This document shows, in pieces, positions 1 through 13,500 of a stretch of DNA of 64,000 bases (positions are counted from its first letter, which is position 1; each line of letters begins with the position of its first letter). Origin of the DNA: Temnopleurus reevesii (Eukaryota > Echinodermata > Echinoidea > Temnopleuroida > Temnopleuridae); contig BQKZ01002401.1 in the NCBI GenBank assembly GCA_036244855.1, positions 16,606 through 80,605 on the forward strand, read 5' to 3'. Below the pieces are notes generated by a model. It was not told the DNA's origin. It saw only the letters and a program-made list of their open reading frames with translations, and made no database searches. A program made the position numbers and the translations under genes.

Positions 1-3000
1 AAGCCATTGGACACCAAAATAATTCCTTTTCTCGATGAATTCATCTAGTCGAATACATCTTCTTGATCTATAAGTTGTGAAATATTGTTCATAAACAAGA
101 GATAATAAAATTGTATAGATAAATATGATTTTAATAAACGGTATATTGTAATAATATAATAGGAAATATGTATTTTGTATCATAGTAACACTTTCACGAC
201 ACAAATTTTACAGTAACCAATATAAATTCTTGTAAAGGAATATTTTTTTCACTTTGAATTTACAATGACAAAAACGATACAAAAAAAAGAAAAGAAAATA
301 GGAATTGAAAAACAACCACAAACATAATAAATCTTACAAAACAATATGATCTAAAAGAAAATAATTATTGAAATATCAATTTTCATATTTTATGCAATCA
401 GTTAATAGCATAATTGAAATTGATGGAACTATACATCATTGAAGTACTGTTAAGAATATTTACATTCTCTTAATTAAGAGCAATTACCATCACCATTTCA
501 TGTCACGTGATCTAAAGTTGCCAATTGGCTAAAAATATCACTATTTGAAGTATTTGTAAACATTCTTAAAAAAATCATAACTTCTTTATTTATTGTCCGA
601 TTTCGCTCAAACTTTTTTTTATATTTTCGTCTAATTTTTGCGCTATTAATTAAAACAAGTTATTTTTGGCTTGGAGTAACCGTTGAATGCATTATTCACA
701 TGTAGTCTTAAATTATTATTTAAACATGTAGGAGGCATTTTTTTATGATTGGGCTCAGATGCCTTTTTCCTTTATATTGATAGAAAATGATACTGGTCTT
801 ATTTTTTATGTGATTTCTTTAAACAAGCTGTGCGCATATTAAACACATTTTTTCCAAATCCGATAATTTTTTTATACTACATGTAGTAGTATCCTGTTTT
901 GCTACACGTACTGGAGGGTCGATATATGATATAAAATTTATCATTTTTCTATTTCCCTAATCATTATCTACTTTAAATTCATGAAAGTTTTCATAAGGTG
1001 TTTTGCATTTAATTGTTGAAAAAGGAACGCAAGCGAATGTTTCATTTATCGCGATGTTGACGGACATGTAGTTGTGTGTGGACATAAAGATAAGCGAGGT
1101 GTTTTGATGTTACAGGAAGACTTCAATGAGTGTGGAGATGGAGTAAGATTGGAAGCCAGGCAACCACTGTTGTCATGTCCTGCTAACTTCATTATCACTT
1201 GTACATCTTCTTTTGGAGCAACCAGATGTTCAGCTCCAGGAAAAAGCATTAATTTGTAAGCCCTAGAAATGCAAAATGTCATCTGCAGGTAATTGATAGC
1301 CTGAGGAGTATCTGTCCTAGATAGCCACTGTTGTTATCATCAAACGGCCATCTTGTCTTGACAATAAGCCGAGTGTATACAATCCCACCCTATATTTAAT
1401 ATTCTTCCAAGTCATAGAAATAGAATTTAACAGCGTGTTCAAATGCTAGAAGTTATACACTAGAACTCTGCTCCACAATTTACTCTTTCATTGGTGTAAA
1501 CAATGAAAAAATGTGTTTAAACATACAAGTTATAGCAGGAAACTGCGCATGTACATTATACATTAGAATTTTTACTTAATATTGAAAATGTACCTCATTT
1601 GAAAAAAAAGACATTGGAACAGTGAGTCAATCAAAATAATATTTCTTTATTATTCTTTATCAAGTTTTTGTATAAACTGAGATGCATCTGAACTCATTAT
1701 TAATGTCTGTTCATCGTATACTGTTTACTATATATTTCTAGCTATTCAAACATGTCTGAACATAGTATACTGTTGAAAAATGTCACATTCCTTCCAATTT
1801 CAGTCATTCAAAGTTGTCAAGATCATTCAGAGCTTACCTTAGTGATAGATTGAAAAATGATAGATGAAAAAGAAATAAAAAGATGTCAATATGTATATTT
1901 CATCTTGCTTCTGAGGACAAATTTGACAAGAATGTCATTCTTGTGCAAAGTAAAAGCTACATACTCGGACCCAGTGGAATAAAGTGGTCTGTCGATCACT
2001 CTAACATATGGTAAGGGCATTGAAAGTACAGTTGAGTGCCATGTGTGTTTTTCTCCAACTGTCAAATCATTGAAAGGAGAGAAATAAGAGGAGACCCAGA
2101 GTCATGACCGTAGTCCATTAGGCTACTAATCACAAATCTTTGTTGCAAATTTTTAGTGACCTATCATCATTGTAATGACTACAGGATCGGTTCCATTATA
2201 CTGTCAAAAGATTAAAGTGTACCGTGTGCATTTCCCTGATCTAAAAAATGAATTGTGTGCGTATTAAAAGCAATATTGCAAATGTATTATAAAGAATCTT
2301 TGTCAAAGAGGTACATGCAAGTAAACAGACCTCCCAATCATTATGAATTCAGATTGATCATTTACCATCATTCTAAAACCATGTTTTGAATGAGTTTTAC
2401 ATTTTTCATGATAATAGTACTAATAGGCTTACATATTACTATTGGAATTACATGTATATTTGTTTCCTCTTTTTTTTTAATAGTAGTAATCACCTCTCTT
2501 TTTCAGTCCAAAATGTTGGGAGGTCATACAGTCAAACCTGTCTACAGAGGCCAGCCCAAGGGAAACAGAAAAAGTGGCCATTTTAGACAGGTGGCCTCTA
2601 TAGACAGGTTCTATAACATGCAATTTCACCTGGAGGGAATCCATTTAAGTGGCCACTATAGACAGGTGGTCACTATAGACAGTGGCCAATATAGACAGGT
2701 TTGACTGTATGTAGACAAAGTGTGAGGTTAATTTGCATAACTTCAGAGAAAATGTTCCCTTTTTTCTCTTTGCAGATTTATATGTTAGAAAACTCAATAT
2801 GGAATTTGCAATATTTTCCGGTTACTTGTTATATGATAGACTAAAATTCATTAAAATTCACAGGGCAAGATGAATAATGAGATGATACTGATATCTAAAT
2901 TTGATTGAAAATGGAGCTAACCTCAAATATCGAATGAGTTTTATGTAGCTTTTATTGCATGCTTACTTACGTTATGCGGTGGGATATTATTGCTTTTTAG

Positions 3001-3421
3001 TATGCTTGATGCTAAATTATACATTTTCACTGTATGTTTTTACACATAGTTTTGATAGAAGTAGACATGTTTTCATCACTGATTTAGGGGAGTTCAGAAT
3101 GCACATTCCACCATTTTCTTTTACATCTGGAATACTACATTATCCTTTTGATAAAGTATGTAATTAGAGTTGATAGCAAGTATGGATTTGTAAGCTGTAA
3201 TATCTTATTCCATTATGGAGACACAGTAGATGATATGAATATTTAATCCTCTAAAGTATGCTATTGATGAAAATTTTATTACAAATGTAAGGAAAGCATT
3301 CCCATAAACCAGAGCAAGCTTTACAAAGTATATGAAAAGAGTTCCCTAACTTAAACCATTTATTGCATCATTACAGATGTAAATGAATTGGACATTCTCA
3401 TATTTTATTACCCATTGCCAG
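1..3421. other. 5' flank: plexin intron or upstream sequence
   Basis: No plexin exon was recognised. The stretch is AT-rich with scattered stops. A less AT-rich island at about 1030-1290 has a 61-codon open frame with several cysteines and no recognised relative. Bases about 560-680 (ataacttctttatttattgtccgatttc) resemble the arms of the palindromic repeat at 54760-55220. A complete inverted-repeat element lies at 2527-2709. Confidence 0.6.
2527..2709. mobile_element. Inverted-repeat element with TACAGTCAAACCTGTCTA ends
   Basis: A 183-base element with perfect 18-base terminal inverted repeats, TACAGTCAAACCTGTCTA and its complement. The interior is built of repeated words GTGGCC and CTATAGACAGGTGG, so the whole folds into nested hairpins. 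No open frame of note. A second, left-degraded copy is at 8529-8704. The structure fits a MITE-like non-autonomous DNA element. Confidence 0.8.
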
Positions 3422-4515
3422 ATCGTGATCACCGTGAGTCAGCTCCCACCTCTCTCTCCGGAGGCGGGGTACGAGTGTCACTTTGATCAGTTTACATCCA
3501 AAGTGAAGAACGTGAATGGGAACCAGATTACCTGTCAGACCCCTCCCCCAAACGCCATCCCAAGCATCGAACCTGGGCAATGTAAGTCAGATATCTTCAA
3601 ACACCGCTTGTTGTTGTCGTTAATCTATCCCAGTCTATAATTTTTAACATTTCATACAGGGCAAGGCCATTTTTGTTGTGCATACATACACTGTACTTAC
3701 CAGATGTTAGGAAAAAACAAATAAATCTCCAAATATATTGTAGTGACATCGAGGCCAGTCAGGACAGGCCTCGGTATGTCCCTTGATAGCCATACATGTG
3801 GCCTACAGTATTTGCTCTTCAATGTGAAACAAAATTGTTGAAGATGAAATCTGGAGTTTTTATTAATATTGGGGGAATACCTGAAACAGAGTTAATATTC
3901 ATTGTATATTTTATTGCAATATTAAATAATTTAATGAATAGTAAAGTTCAGATCAACCAGCCAACATAAAAGCTACTGTATGAATCAGTGTCTTCAGAAA
4001 TGGAACATGAGGCAGAAAAATTGAAAAGGGTAGGAATTAACTTTTGAATGCGAACAAATTGTGTCTTTTGAGTACCACTTCAAATTACATGTGCTTATAT
4101 TGTATCACATTTATCATCCAACAAGAGCTACAGTACTTTGGTATGTGGGACTAGGTGTCTTCTGAAAGAAAAAACGAGCTGACAAAGCATGTCCAAAGAA
4201 ACATAGATGGTGGTATCTAATACAAATTTCATTCATGAACAGACCTTCAAAAGATTTTGTTAATATGATGACCCACTTCTCGGTCGAAAAATGAATATGA
4301 AAGCTCATAAATGATTTGTACAACTCTGAAAGAGCCGAAGATTTCTTTGCTCTACTTTAGTGGCCTTTCCAATGTAATTTGTAGCTCATTTTATTTGTAT
4401 GCTTTGTATTGATTGCAGCTGCTGTAACAGTTGCCTTGAGCATCTACTCCAACGAGACTAGAGTAGCCTTTGTCAAGACTGATTTCAATTTCTATGACTG
4501 CTCCCTCATTTCAAG
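3422..4515 (+). CDS. Plexin exons 1-2: end of the first IPT/TIG region
   Basis: Exon 1 (3422-3581, first visible) begins in phase 0 with [11 protein letters not shown] and carries a [11 protein letters not shown] segment, which matches the conserved stretch between PSI1 and PSI2 of plexins. It ends in phase 1 at a GT donor (3582). Exon 2 (4419-4515) gives [16 protein letters not shown] and ends DCSLIS in phase 2, running into PSI2. Two cysteines in exon 1 and one in exon 2 sit at family positions. The acceptor before exon 1 (CCATTGCCAG) is clear, so more exons must exist 5' of this point, but none was recognised in bases 1-3421. Confidence 0.88.
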
Positions 4516-7500
4516 GTAAGTCTTGTTTACTCTTCGGCCATTAATGTCTTGTAAATATATGCATAGGAGATGACAGGGATGTAATCACTAACAAATTTGA
4601 CAATGTATAGGACTATTTTGTAACACAATACCTCGCTATTAAAACTGGAGTGCACATATTTATTTCATTGACAGTCTTTTATTTTCTGTTTTCACCAGAA
4701 GAGATACCATAAATACATACATAGAATTTATTGTGATATATACATTTTTATTATATTTGTATTACTATAAAAAAGGATCATTTTTGTTGTGTCCTTTAAA
4801 CATATATGTCTGTTAATCTCATTTTTAAAACCAAGAATGCTATGAAACACATACACAGTGAAACAGAAATAATGTTGATTTACCTGCTATGTACTTGTGC
4901 GCAATCAAGAGTTTTCCAAGTATTTTTTTGTGAAGTTCGAAGTTCATGTGGATTGTTTGTTCCTTCAAAATTGTGCACCTGTCTGTGAGCTGTGAATAGG
5001 ACAATGAAATTTGACAAAATTAATTCTCATTTATTTCATCACAATAGCTCTTATTAAATAAAAAAGGGGGCAAAATCCTTTACAAGCGTATGTTTCTCTT
5101 TAAAAGAAGAATATGAAGTCTAGTAAGAAGGAAATTTCTTTCATTGACTGGTACAATGGTAGAATGCGGTTTTTATTTTTGTGTCATGTTCATCATACAT
5201 ATATGCTGTGCATGTTCTTTGAATGTCAAGTTGACTTTGCCCTGAAATTTGTTGAAGATGTATTCTGAAAGTACAAAGTTCAAAATGCACTATGCGTTTT
5301 TCTCTCTGCCCAAGCACAATTAATGTTTTTTTTTTTTTTTTTTTAATAAATACTGAAATGAACCACCTACAACAAATAAACCAAAAAGGCTTTATTATTA
5401 AATCAATAGTTTGCCATATTGAGATTTTACACTTTGTTGAAGAAAATTAATGCACTCTATTGAAATAATATATTTGCCTTTACATTCATATGAATTTTTA
5501 ATTGTTTCATTGTTTTTTTTTTTGTTTCATGAAAGTTATGAAAAATATGCAAGTATGAAGTTTGAGTTAACACTTTGTCTGATTATTAGAGGAAGGAAAT
5601 TCACAAATGAGAAATTTGAGATGTATCCTTGAACAATCATTCTAAATTATTTTCGGAAGGATCATGAACACAATGTTTAAAAGGAACAAATGAATGATTA
5701 ATCATTTAGACTTGTTAATTACTTCTAAAGCAAAATAAAGGACCTTGCTGAGTTGACTAGAAATCCTTCCTCTTGGCAAATCCAGATGATTTCCTGTAAA
5801 CAGATCTTTTGGTGGGATGGGGTTGGATAAAAGTTAGTGCTTTTGATATGCTGTTATTCTATACAAGTGATTATTGTTGGGTGTACGTATCCCAAAGTAA
5901 TGGGATTTTTCTATGATACATACTCCCATTTTTGAAGATGAAGTATAACAAGAAGCTTTCAAATATGTGTCCCAATTAGATTACTCTCCCAAAGTACATT
6001 TTTACAATTAATGATAAGTAAACAGGGGGAAAATTGTTTTACTCTGATATATTTACTCTTTATTTTCTAATTATAGCTGTTCATCATGTATGAGTAGTCC
6101 CTGGGCTTGCGATTGGTGTATCTATGACAACAAATGTACACATGACCGAACAACATGCCAGCCAGATGATATCATTTTATCTTCAGATGATGTGAGTTTC
6201 GTTTTGTTTCTAATTTGTGTCTTTATTCAATAAAACAATTCAAATAGCAATATTTGCAATGACTCAAACAACATAGATATTTAACTTAACAATAAATAGT
6301 TTTACCCCCCAATTGAAAATAGTATGAGTTTTCAAAAGAGGAGTGTTTTATATTTACAGGCAGTGTTTGTCAAGTTCTATCAAGTTAGCCTGTGTGTAAA
6401 AACCTACCTAATCCCATATTCTATGCATGAGTGAACACACATAACAGAAGAAACATAACTTTTCAAAAGTCACAATAGTATTTCTGTGTGTATCATGTAC
6501 TCGGAATCATGTCAAGGAAGGTTCTTATGTGTGAAGAAATGACAATTTTGCTTTTATTTGTCTAACTATAGACTTCTACCCACATATTTTTTTCATGAAT
6601 GTTTGTTGTTATTAATTGGCATACTGGACATAACACAACAAAAGATGCACTTTTAACATGCATCCAAATTAGACTTTTTCAATTTTGTTCAGTTTATATC
6701 TTACATTAAACGAGGACTAATTTGACTTTCAAAAAGTTACATATTTTCTCTTATGTTCATTCATGCATAACAATTTTGATCAGGCTAATTTTTACACGAA
6801 GGCTAGCCAGTTCTTGGTTGATGAACTGTAAATATTGTTACTCAACACTCACTCGTTAAAAATTTATGTTACATTCATTAAGGGGTTAAAAATGTGAATA
6901 GATACATGTACATGCTAAGAGGAAAAATATGCAGTTTTTTTTTATCAATCCTTTGGTAGGGTGAGAAATACTTGGTAAGCTTGTTTGTGCATCTACATGT
7001 ATATGTGTATGATTGTAGAAGATCTGCAGTTTCCATACAATTCCATGTACTTTGATAGGGTGTGTGTGTATACATGTGTGTGTGTTTTGGGGTGTATGTT
7101 AGTTTGTATGTATATGGGTGTGCCCACACAAATTATGTGAGGTCTCTGAGAAAGCTAACATAAATATATTTTGTTGCACATTGTATTTGCGCACATTGTC
7201 ATGGGGTTGGAAAGAAAATGAAAGGAAACTGCAATGAATTGAACTTTCATGGAAATTCAAACTATCATCAGAAATTGTGATATCCAAAGCGTTTAATGTT
7301 TAAAAAATGTATTGAAAACCCATCTCTTCACAAGTGTTTTCCATTAGTATCTACACCATATCCCTCTATTAGTTTTGTATTTGCCTTCACTGCGCCTTGA
7401 GCACATAATTCATGTGGAATCTGGTGCATTAAATGTACAGTGTACAAGTAATATTATTATTATTATTATTATAATTATTAATGATTAATAGTTTATGTGG

Positions 7501-10500
7501 ATGATATTTGAAAAAGAGATATTTAAAGAAGATATTTTTGATAGGAACTGTGATTGTACTATTCTTTTATACACTTTTGTATTGATTTTAGATAATTTAT
7601 AAAAAAAAAAGTGTGTGTATGTATAGTATGCATACGTAGAATAATTTTTTGTGTATGTGTTGATAAATGCCATGAACCTTAATAGCAAAAGTATTAAATA
7701 CAGAATGATGGTGTTTAGTGTCATTTTTACAACCCTCATGATTTACAGAGCAATCGTCTCTTGAGTGCTAAAATAGGCCAAATGATGTTAATAATTTTCA
7801 AGAGGACTGCTTTATGGGTGATGATTACTTTCAGTTTCCATGAATGCACTGTGACAGCTGATTTACTGGTTTCATTTTGTGCCAACCCATAAACACACCT
7901 GCCATTGATTTGATTTCAGTTTTTCTTTCGGTCATTTCAACAGAATATAATTACCCATGTTTGATTTACATTGTCCTACAAGTATTAATCTTTAAAAGCC
8001 AGTATTTTAGCCAAGATACAATTAAGCAAATGCACTGGATTTCAGACCAGCAGGCAGTTATTTTTATATTTTCAAAGATCATTGTATGAACATTCTAACT
8101 AGTGTGCATTTTAGCAAATTTATGGTTACGAAATTAGTGAAAATGAAAAAAAATTAGTGTAATTTCAGAAAGTGAGGGCTCAAGTCTGATTGACTTTTAT
8201 AAAATGTTCAGTTTATATTTATCAACTCCGCACTTCTTGTGAAATATATTTTTAATTTGAACCCACTAGCTTTGAATGAGGCAGTTGATTCTGAAAAGGT
8301 TAAAATGAAGGGAAAAAATTGTTGCCTTATGATTATGATTTTGATTTACGTATACATTTCTGAAATTCTACAGCATACATGAAGCCTAAGGTTTCAAGCT
8401 TTGTGCAGTATGCCAATATTTTGCTATGTCGATGCTTGTTTCTTTGTGATGGTTTTGTTTTTGTTCTGATTTGGATTTTTCATTCGGGGCTTGTTTTCAT
8501 CTCTTGAGTCTTTTTATAATCCAATATTATACCTGTCTATAGATGCCACCTCAAGGGAAACAGAAAAAGTGGCCACTGTAGACAGGTGGCCTCTATAGAC
8601 AGGTTATATAACATGCGTTTTCACCTGGAGGGAATCAATTTAAGTGGCCACTATAGACAGGTGGTCACTATACACAGTGGCCACTACAAACAGGTTTGAC
8701 TGTATAGACAAATCGTATTTATGTCAATGACGCCATTTTCAGATTGCCTCTCTTAACTGTCATGCACATAATGTACCTAACTTCTTTTAGATCATTCTGA
8801 GCTTACTAGCCGAATAGAAAACGTTTATACCTGTAGTTGAGTGAAACAAGTGAGCGCTTGAGCAGCGTACACATGTTGATTGTAGGCTACACACCTATTG
8901 ACATGAGCTCAAGAAGGAAATATTGAATGCGAGTGAGTGTGTACCAAGACATGGAGAGTGATGTGAAGTAGTTATGATCTCATTATCTAGTATTTCTTCA
9001 GGGCATCTTTCCTCCCCTCGCCAATAATTTTATGGGTCTTAGCATCAGTGTGCCCCAAGACTGCAAAACACACACTCTCAGATCACTCTGTATTGTAAGG
9101 AGACAGAAGTGTTTGCATTGTATGTAATTGTATTTGCATCAGACCTGGAATTGAATACTCTGTCTGAAATCTCACATTTGTATCAGATGTAGGTATTTTG
9201 ATCCAGCGTGTTTGTTGATGAAATAGGCCCATTTGTTAATGTGCATAATGACTGGAGGGTGAAACCCTTTAAGTTCATTGCATTGAATGTGAAGGGCAAA
9301 CGGTTTTAGCTGATTTAGTTGGCATTTATCTCACATGACAAAGAGAAAATAGAATGTTTTGATGTGTCCTTGTAACAATAGAATGAATATCTGACAATAA
9401 TAGTCAAAATCTGTATGCTACATGTAAATGGCATAGGTACATGAATAATTAAAGTGTGTTGCCTAAAATATGGGGCCATATGTGCACTTACATTTATACC
9501 CCAAAAATATTTTTTTTATCTCACTCCACCTTGGGTGTATCAATAAGGTAGTACCGAAGAGTGTGACTTCCCACAACTTCACAAGTCTGACAGCTTATAT
9601 GGCCCATATTTTGAATAATTGGTTAAGGAGATAACAAGGACAATATGTAAAAGCACTCTTAGGAAGTCTGATACATGGAACTCTTGAGACAAACTTATAA
9701 AATTGTCTTTTAATTATGACGAAACATGAATTTTGCAATTCATTAGTGTTTGTCTAGCAAGCCAAAATGTATCGCTAGAAACTTATTTTGAAAATTTTTG
9801 ATTATATAGGTTCACATCTGTTTTTGTCTATTTAAAACCCACCTTCTCAAACAACTGTAACATGTACCTTTTCTTCTTTCTATAGTTCTTTCATTTAAGC
9901 GCACGTAAACCTTTTTCAAAGGTATGATGCACTATACATTGTATAAGAACCGTCATAAAAACTTTGGACTTGTGAGGTGAACTGGTATGAGCATGGAGTT
10001 CATCTACATACACGTGTACAATGTAGACTTCAATCAACCTCCATTCCAATCTTGTAAAGCAGGCGCATCTTTATGAAAATGATATTGGCTGGACAGATGG
10101 CTTTTGAGATGAGCCCATGGCAGCTACCTCTCTATTCTATATATATGAGGCATAATTGATAATCCTCTCATTTCAAGACTTGATGATACACTTGATACTT
10201 GCCTCTCCACCTATAAACAACTTGTATTACTTTATGTCAGTAATGGAAACAGGCACAGTAGGCCTACACATGTGTAAAACCATTTTTAGATTAAAAAAAA
10301 GACTTGCAATAGATACATGTACATGTTGTGATTTTTTGTTTAATATATTACAATTATCTAATAGGAATAATGCACATGAAGGTTTGTCATCAGTACTGGA
10401 TGGTATACTATAATCCTTAAAGTACCCATTTTAGAATTTATATTGGCTGCAAAATTTGTGTTTCCTATCTTCCCATGTTGTTGAGCTTCATCAAGGACAT

Positions 10501-13500
10501 AAAGTTGGAGCCAAGAGTTGTTTGGGCCATTATTTAGGAGGGGCATAACGAGCACGATGTATCATCAAACCATATGAAAGCTATGCGATTGATATGATTA
10601 ATCGTTGAGTCCTTTTGAGAGGAGTCTCCAGTGATGCTCTGGCTGCCAAGCATAAACCATCCCAAATGTTTGCCTGGCGACACACTACACATCCTAACCA
10701 GCAGAATATTTATGACTTCACAGAAACAAGATGCAAGGCGTTTGCCTCTGAACTGTGTGTGTTGATGGTTTTCTGCATTTTATTCCGTTTGAGGAAAAAG
10801 GCTACGACTTGTACTCTTGTGAGATGGGTGTGTTTGTGAATGTCTGGAGAGAAGAAAAGACGCATGGCGTGAGTAGGAGAAAGAGAGAGTGAGAGAGAAA
10901 GTGTTGTGTGTGTGTATGAGAGAGCATCAGGGGTAGAAGATGAAGAGAATGAGTGAGAAACACCATTGAAGGGATTTCCATCTGTCATGACCAATTAATT
11001 ACCCTCAATGCCCTAATGGTACCTTGTACTAAAGCTTGACTCACCAGACATGAAAAAATCTACATGTATCGACCATACATGTACTTGTACACACTTCTAT
11101 TCCTAATGTATTTGTTTTAATACATCAGAAAATGTACGAACATACAAAACGTTTCTTTTATATCATATTGAATTTGTGAATTTTTAACCATGTAGTGATT
11201 TCATTGTCAGATTCTTCACTTTAATAAATACTGTAGGATTTTCTGATTAATTTTCAAAGGTTCAATCGTATTCAATTCTTTTATAGCGCATACTAACTCC
11301 TGTAGCCATAGCATATCCCTATGTGAATATAATGCAGACAAAGAAAGAATGGTATGGAGAATATAGAACTATTTTAAAAGGAAGAAAACAACATAGATTT
11401 GCCCGGAATTTTTGTCTTTCATGTGGTGCTATAGTGTACATTTATGTAAATTGTAACAACATAATTTGTTTCCATTATCATTATGATTGGTGCACTTGTA
11501 AGTTAATTTCCTTTTTGATTTATCATTGTACCGGATGTATTTAACAATCTTTCATTTAGCAAACATGATTATCATCTTAATGTAGCACTTATCATTTTCC
11601 TTTTATTTGTGAAATCAGGATGATGTGGTTGCACAGTGTCCATTCATCATCAATCCTGACCCGCCGCTCCTCCGTTCTGTAGGAATAGAGGCTGGATTTC
11701 AATTAGAAGCCAGGAATCTACCTATTCATAGCGAAAAGGTGAGTTACTATACTATGTCACATTTAGTATTGAAATTTTTTTCATAATCTATGTATATTTA
11801 TACTATTCTATTGCCCCAATTAATTTGTATTTGTTTGATAAAGTATGGAACAAAAATAACATTTCTAGTGCAGCTGTATGTATGAAAAAAATGAGAAGAA
11901 AAACCCAGAAATATTTGTGGTGTGAAACTTTAAGAAAAAGGAGCGGATGTTCATTTGATGTGTGTGAAGCTTCTGTAAATTTCAGACCATGAACTTTACA
12001 TGAACATTACACATATATTGGTATGAAATATTTGAACATACCCACAAAAGACATTGGGGACAAAGAGCGGGGCAAAAATAGTCATTTCACGGCAGGCAAT
12101 TGATCAAGTCTACTTCAAAAGGAAGGAGAGGTGTTAAATGCATTTTAATTTCAGAATCATGAATAATGAAATGAGAATTGTTTATGTCTGTCTCCTTTGA
12201 CTATCCACCGTGTGTATTTTACTTTCCCTAATGTTTAACTCCTCTTGTAACTTGTGAAAGTTTATTGCTTGCAAAAACATCCACTTGTGCAGTATGCTAC
12301 TGGTACAAACAGATATTTTAAGCTTTCTTTATTTGGCCCCATACATATTGTATAGATTATTTTCATAGTTCTTATAGTTCCCATTCTCTTCTGAAAAAAG
12401 CATATTTTACCCAAAGAGTACTTTCCTTAATATCTTTGGTGAAACCCATATTCTATTTTTGAAATTATTTTTTCTTGAAGGTTAAAAACTATGAATGTGT
12501 GTTGGAGTATGAGGGGAAAATGCACATTGCTGGAGCAACAGTTACTTCACCTAACCAAGTAACTTGTGGAGATAAAGTGGTAAGATTCATCTTGTTTTAT
12601 TTATTCTGTTATCTTTAATATAGTGTATCTGAGGAAAAAAATAATTTGCTAATTTGCAGTATATCAAAACAATCCTCATAAACATTTCATTATATTAAAG
12701 AAGTGTTTAGTTTTCCAAATATTAAATTATTGAAACTGATTGATTCTCATGAAAAATCAAGAGATGACTGAACACTAGTTCACACAGCGAAACAATGGGA
12801 TGGATACGCACGCATATCTAAACAGATTGCGTGGAGCCTAATTCGGACTCATGATGAAGCCTCACTCGATCAAGTAGGATAACACAATTTTTTTACCTCG
12901 GATACCCTGTTACAATTTTTGTGTCGGGAGATGATCAATGTAAAATATATATTTTTTTTCTTAATACATTTCTATCATCTTATGTGTGATAAGAGGGATT
13001 CAAATGAGCAGGTGTTGGTGAACAATTCAGAATGCAGCAATATCTACAGTGCATCTACTCTGATTGCAATCAACTCATTAGCTATCCATGGCAATGATTT
13101 TTAACAAGTGCTTTGCATGTGCAACAGTCAAACAACATGAAAATATGAATTCTGGTGTCTTATCTTTTCGTCAATGCGAGCAGTTGATATAGCGTGTTAT
13201 ATGAAATGAGTTGATGTGCAATGGCTTTATCAGAACAATTACTGATATTCATTGATTTTTTTAAAGAATGAGGATTGCACATAAAAAAGAGATGCCAACC
13301 GTTATCAGAATATTCATGATGTTCAAGACACTGTTTAACATTGCGGTTGCAAAATTTAAAAAATTCTCAAACCAAGCTGTCTGTCCTATCGAAATATATT
13401 CATGAAAAATCAAGAGCGGATGCAAAAATAAAGAAAGTTATACATGCACTATCAAGATATCTATGAACATTGAATTGAAGAGTAGGACACACGCATTCCT

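Larger units (their letters stand above)
6192..11618. other. Plexin intron 3 (5.4 kb)
   Basis: Apart from the LINE tail (7285-7472) and the inverted-repeat element (8529-8704), it holds a TG/CA-rich stretch around 7060-7100 and a GA-rich stretch around 10870-10960. No coding exon is visible; the open frames in it lack plexin wording and usable splice borders. Confidence 0.6.
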
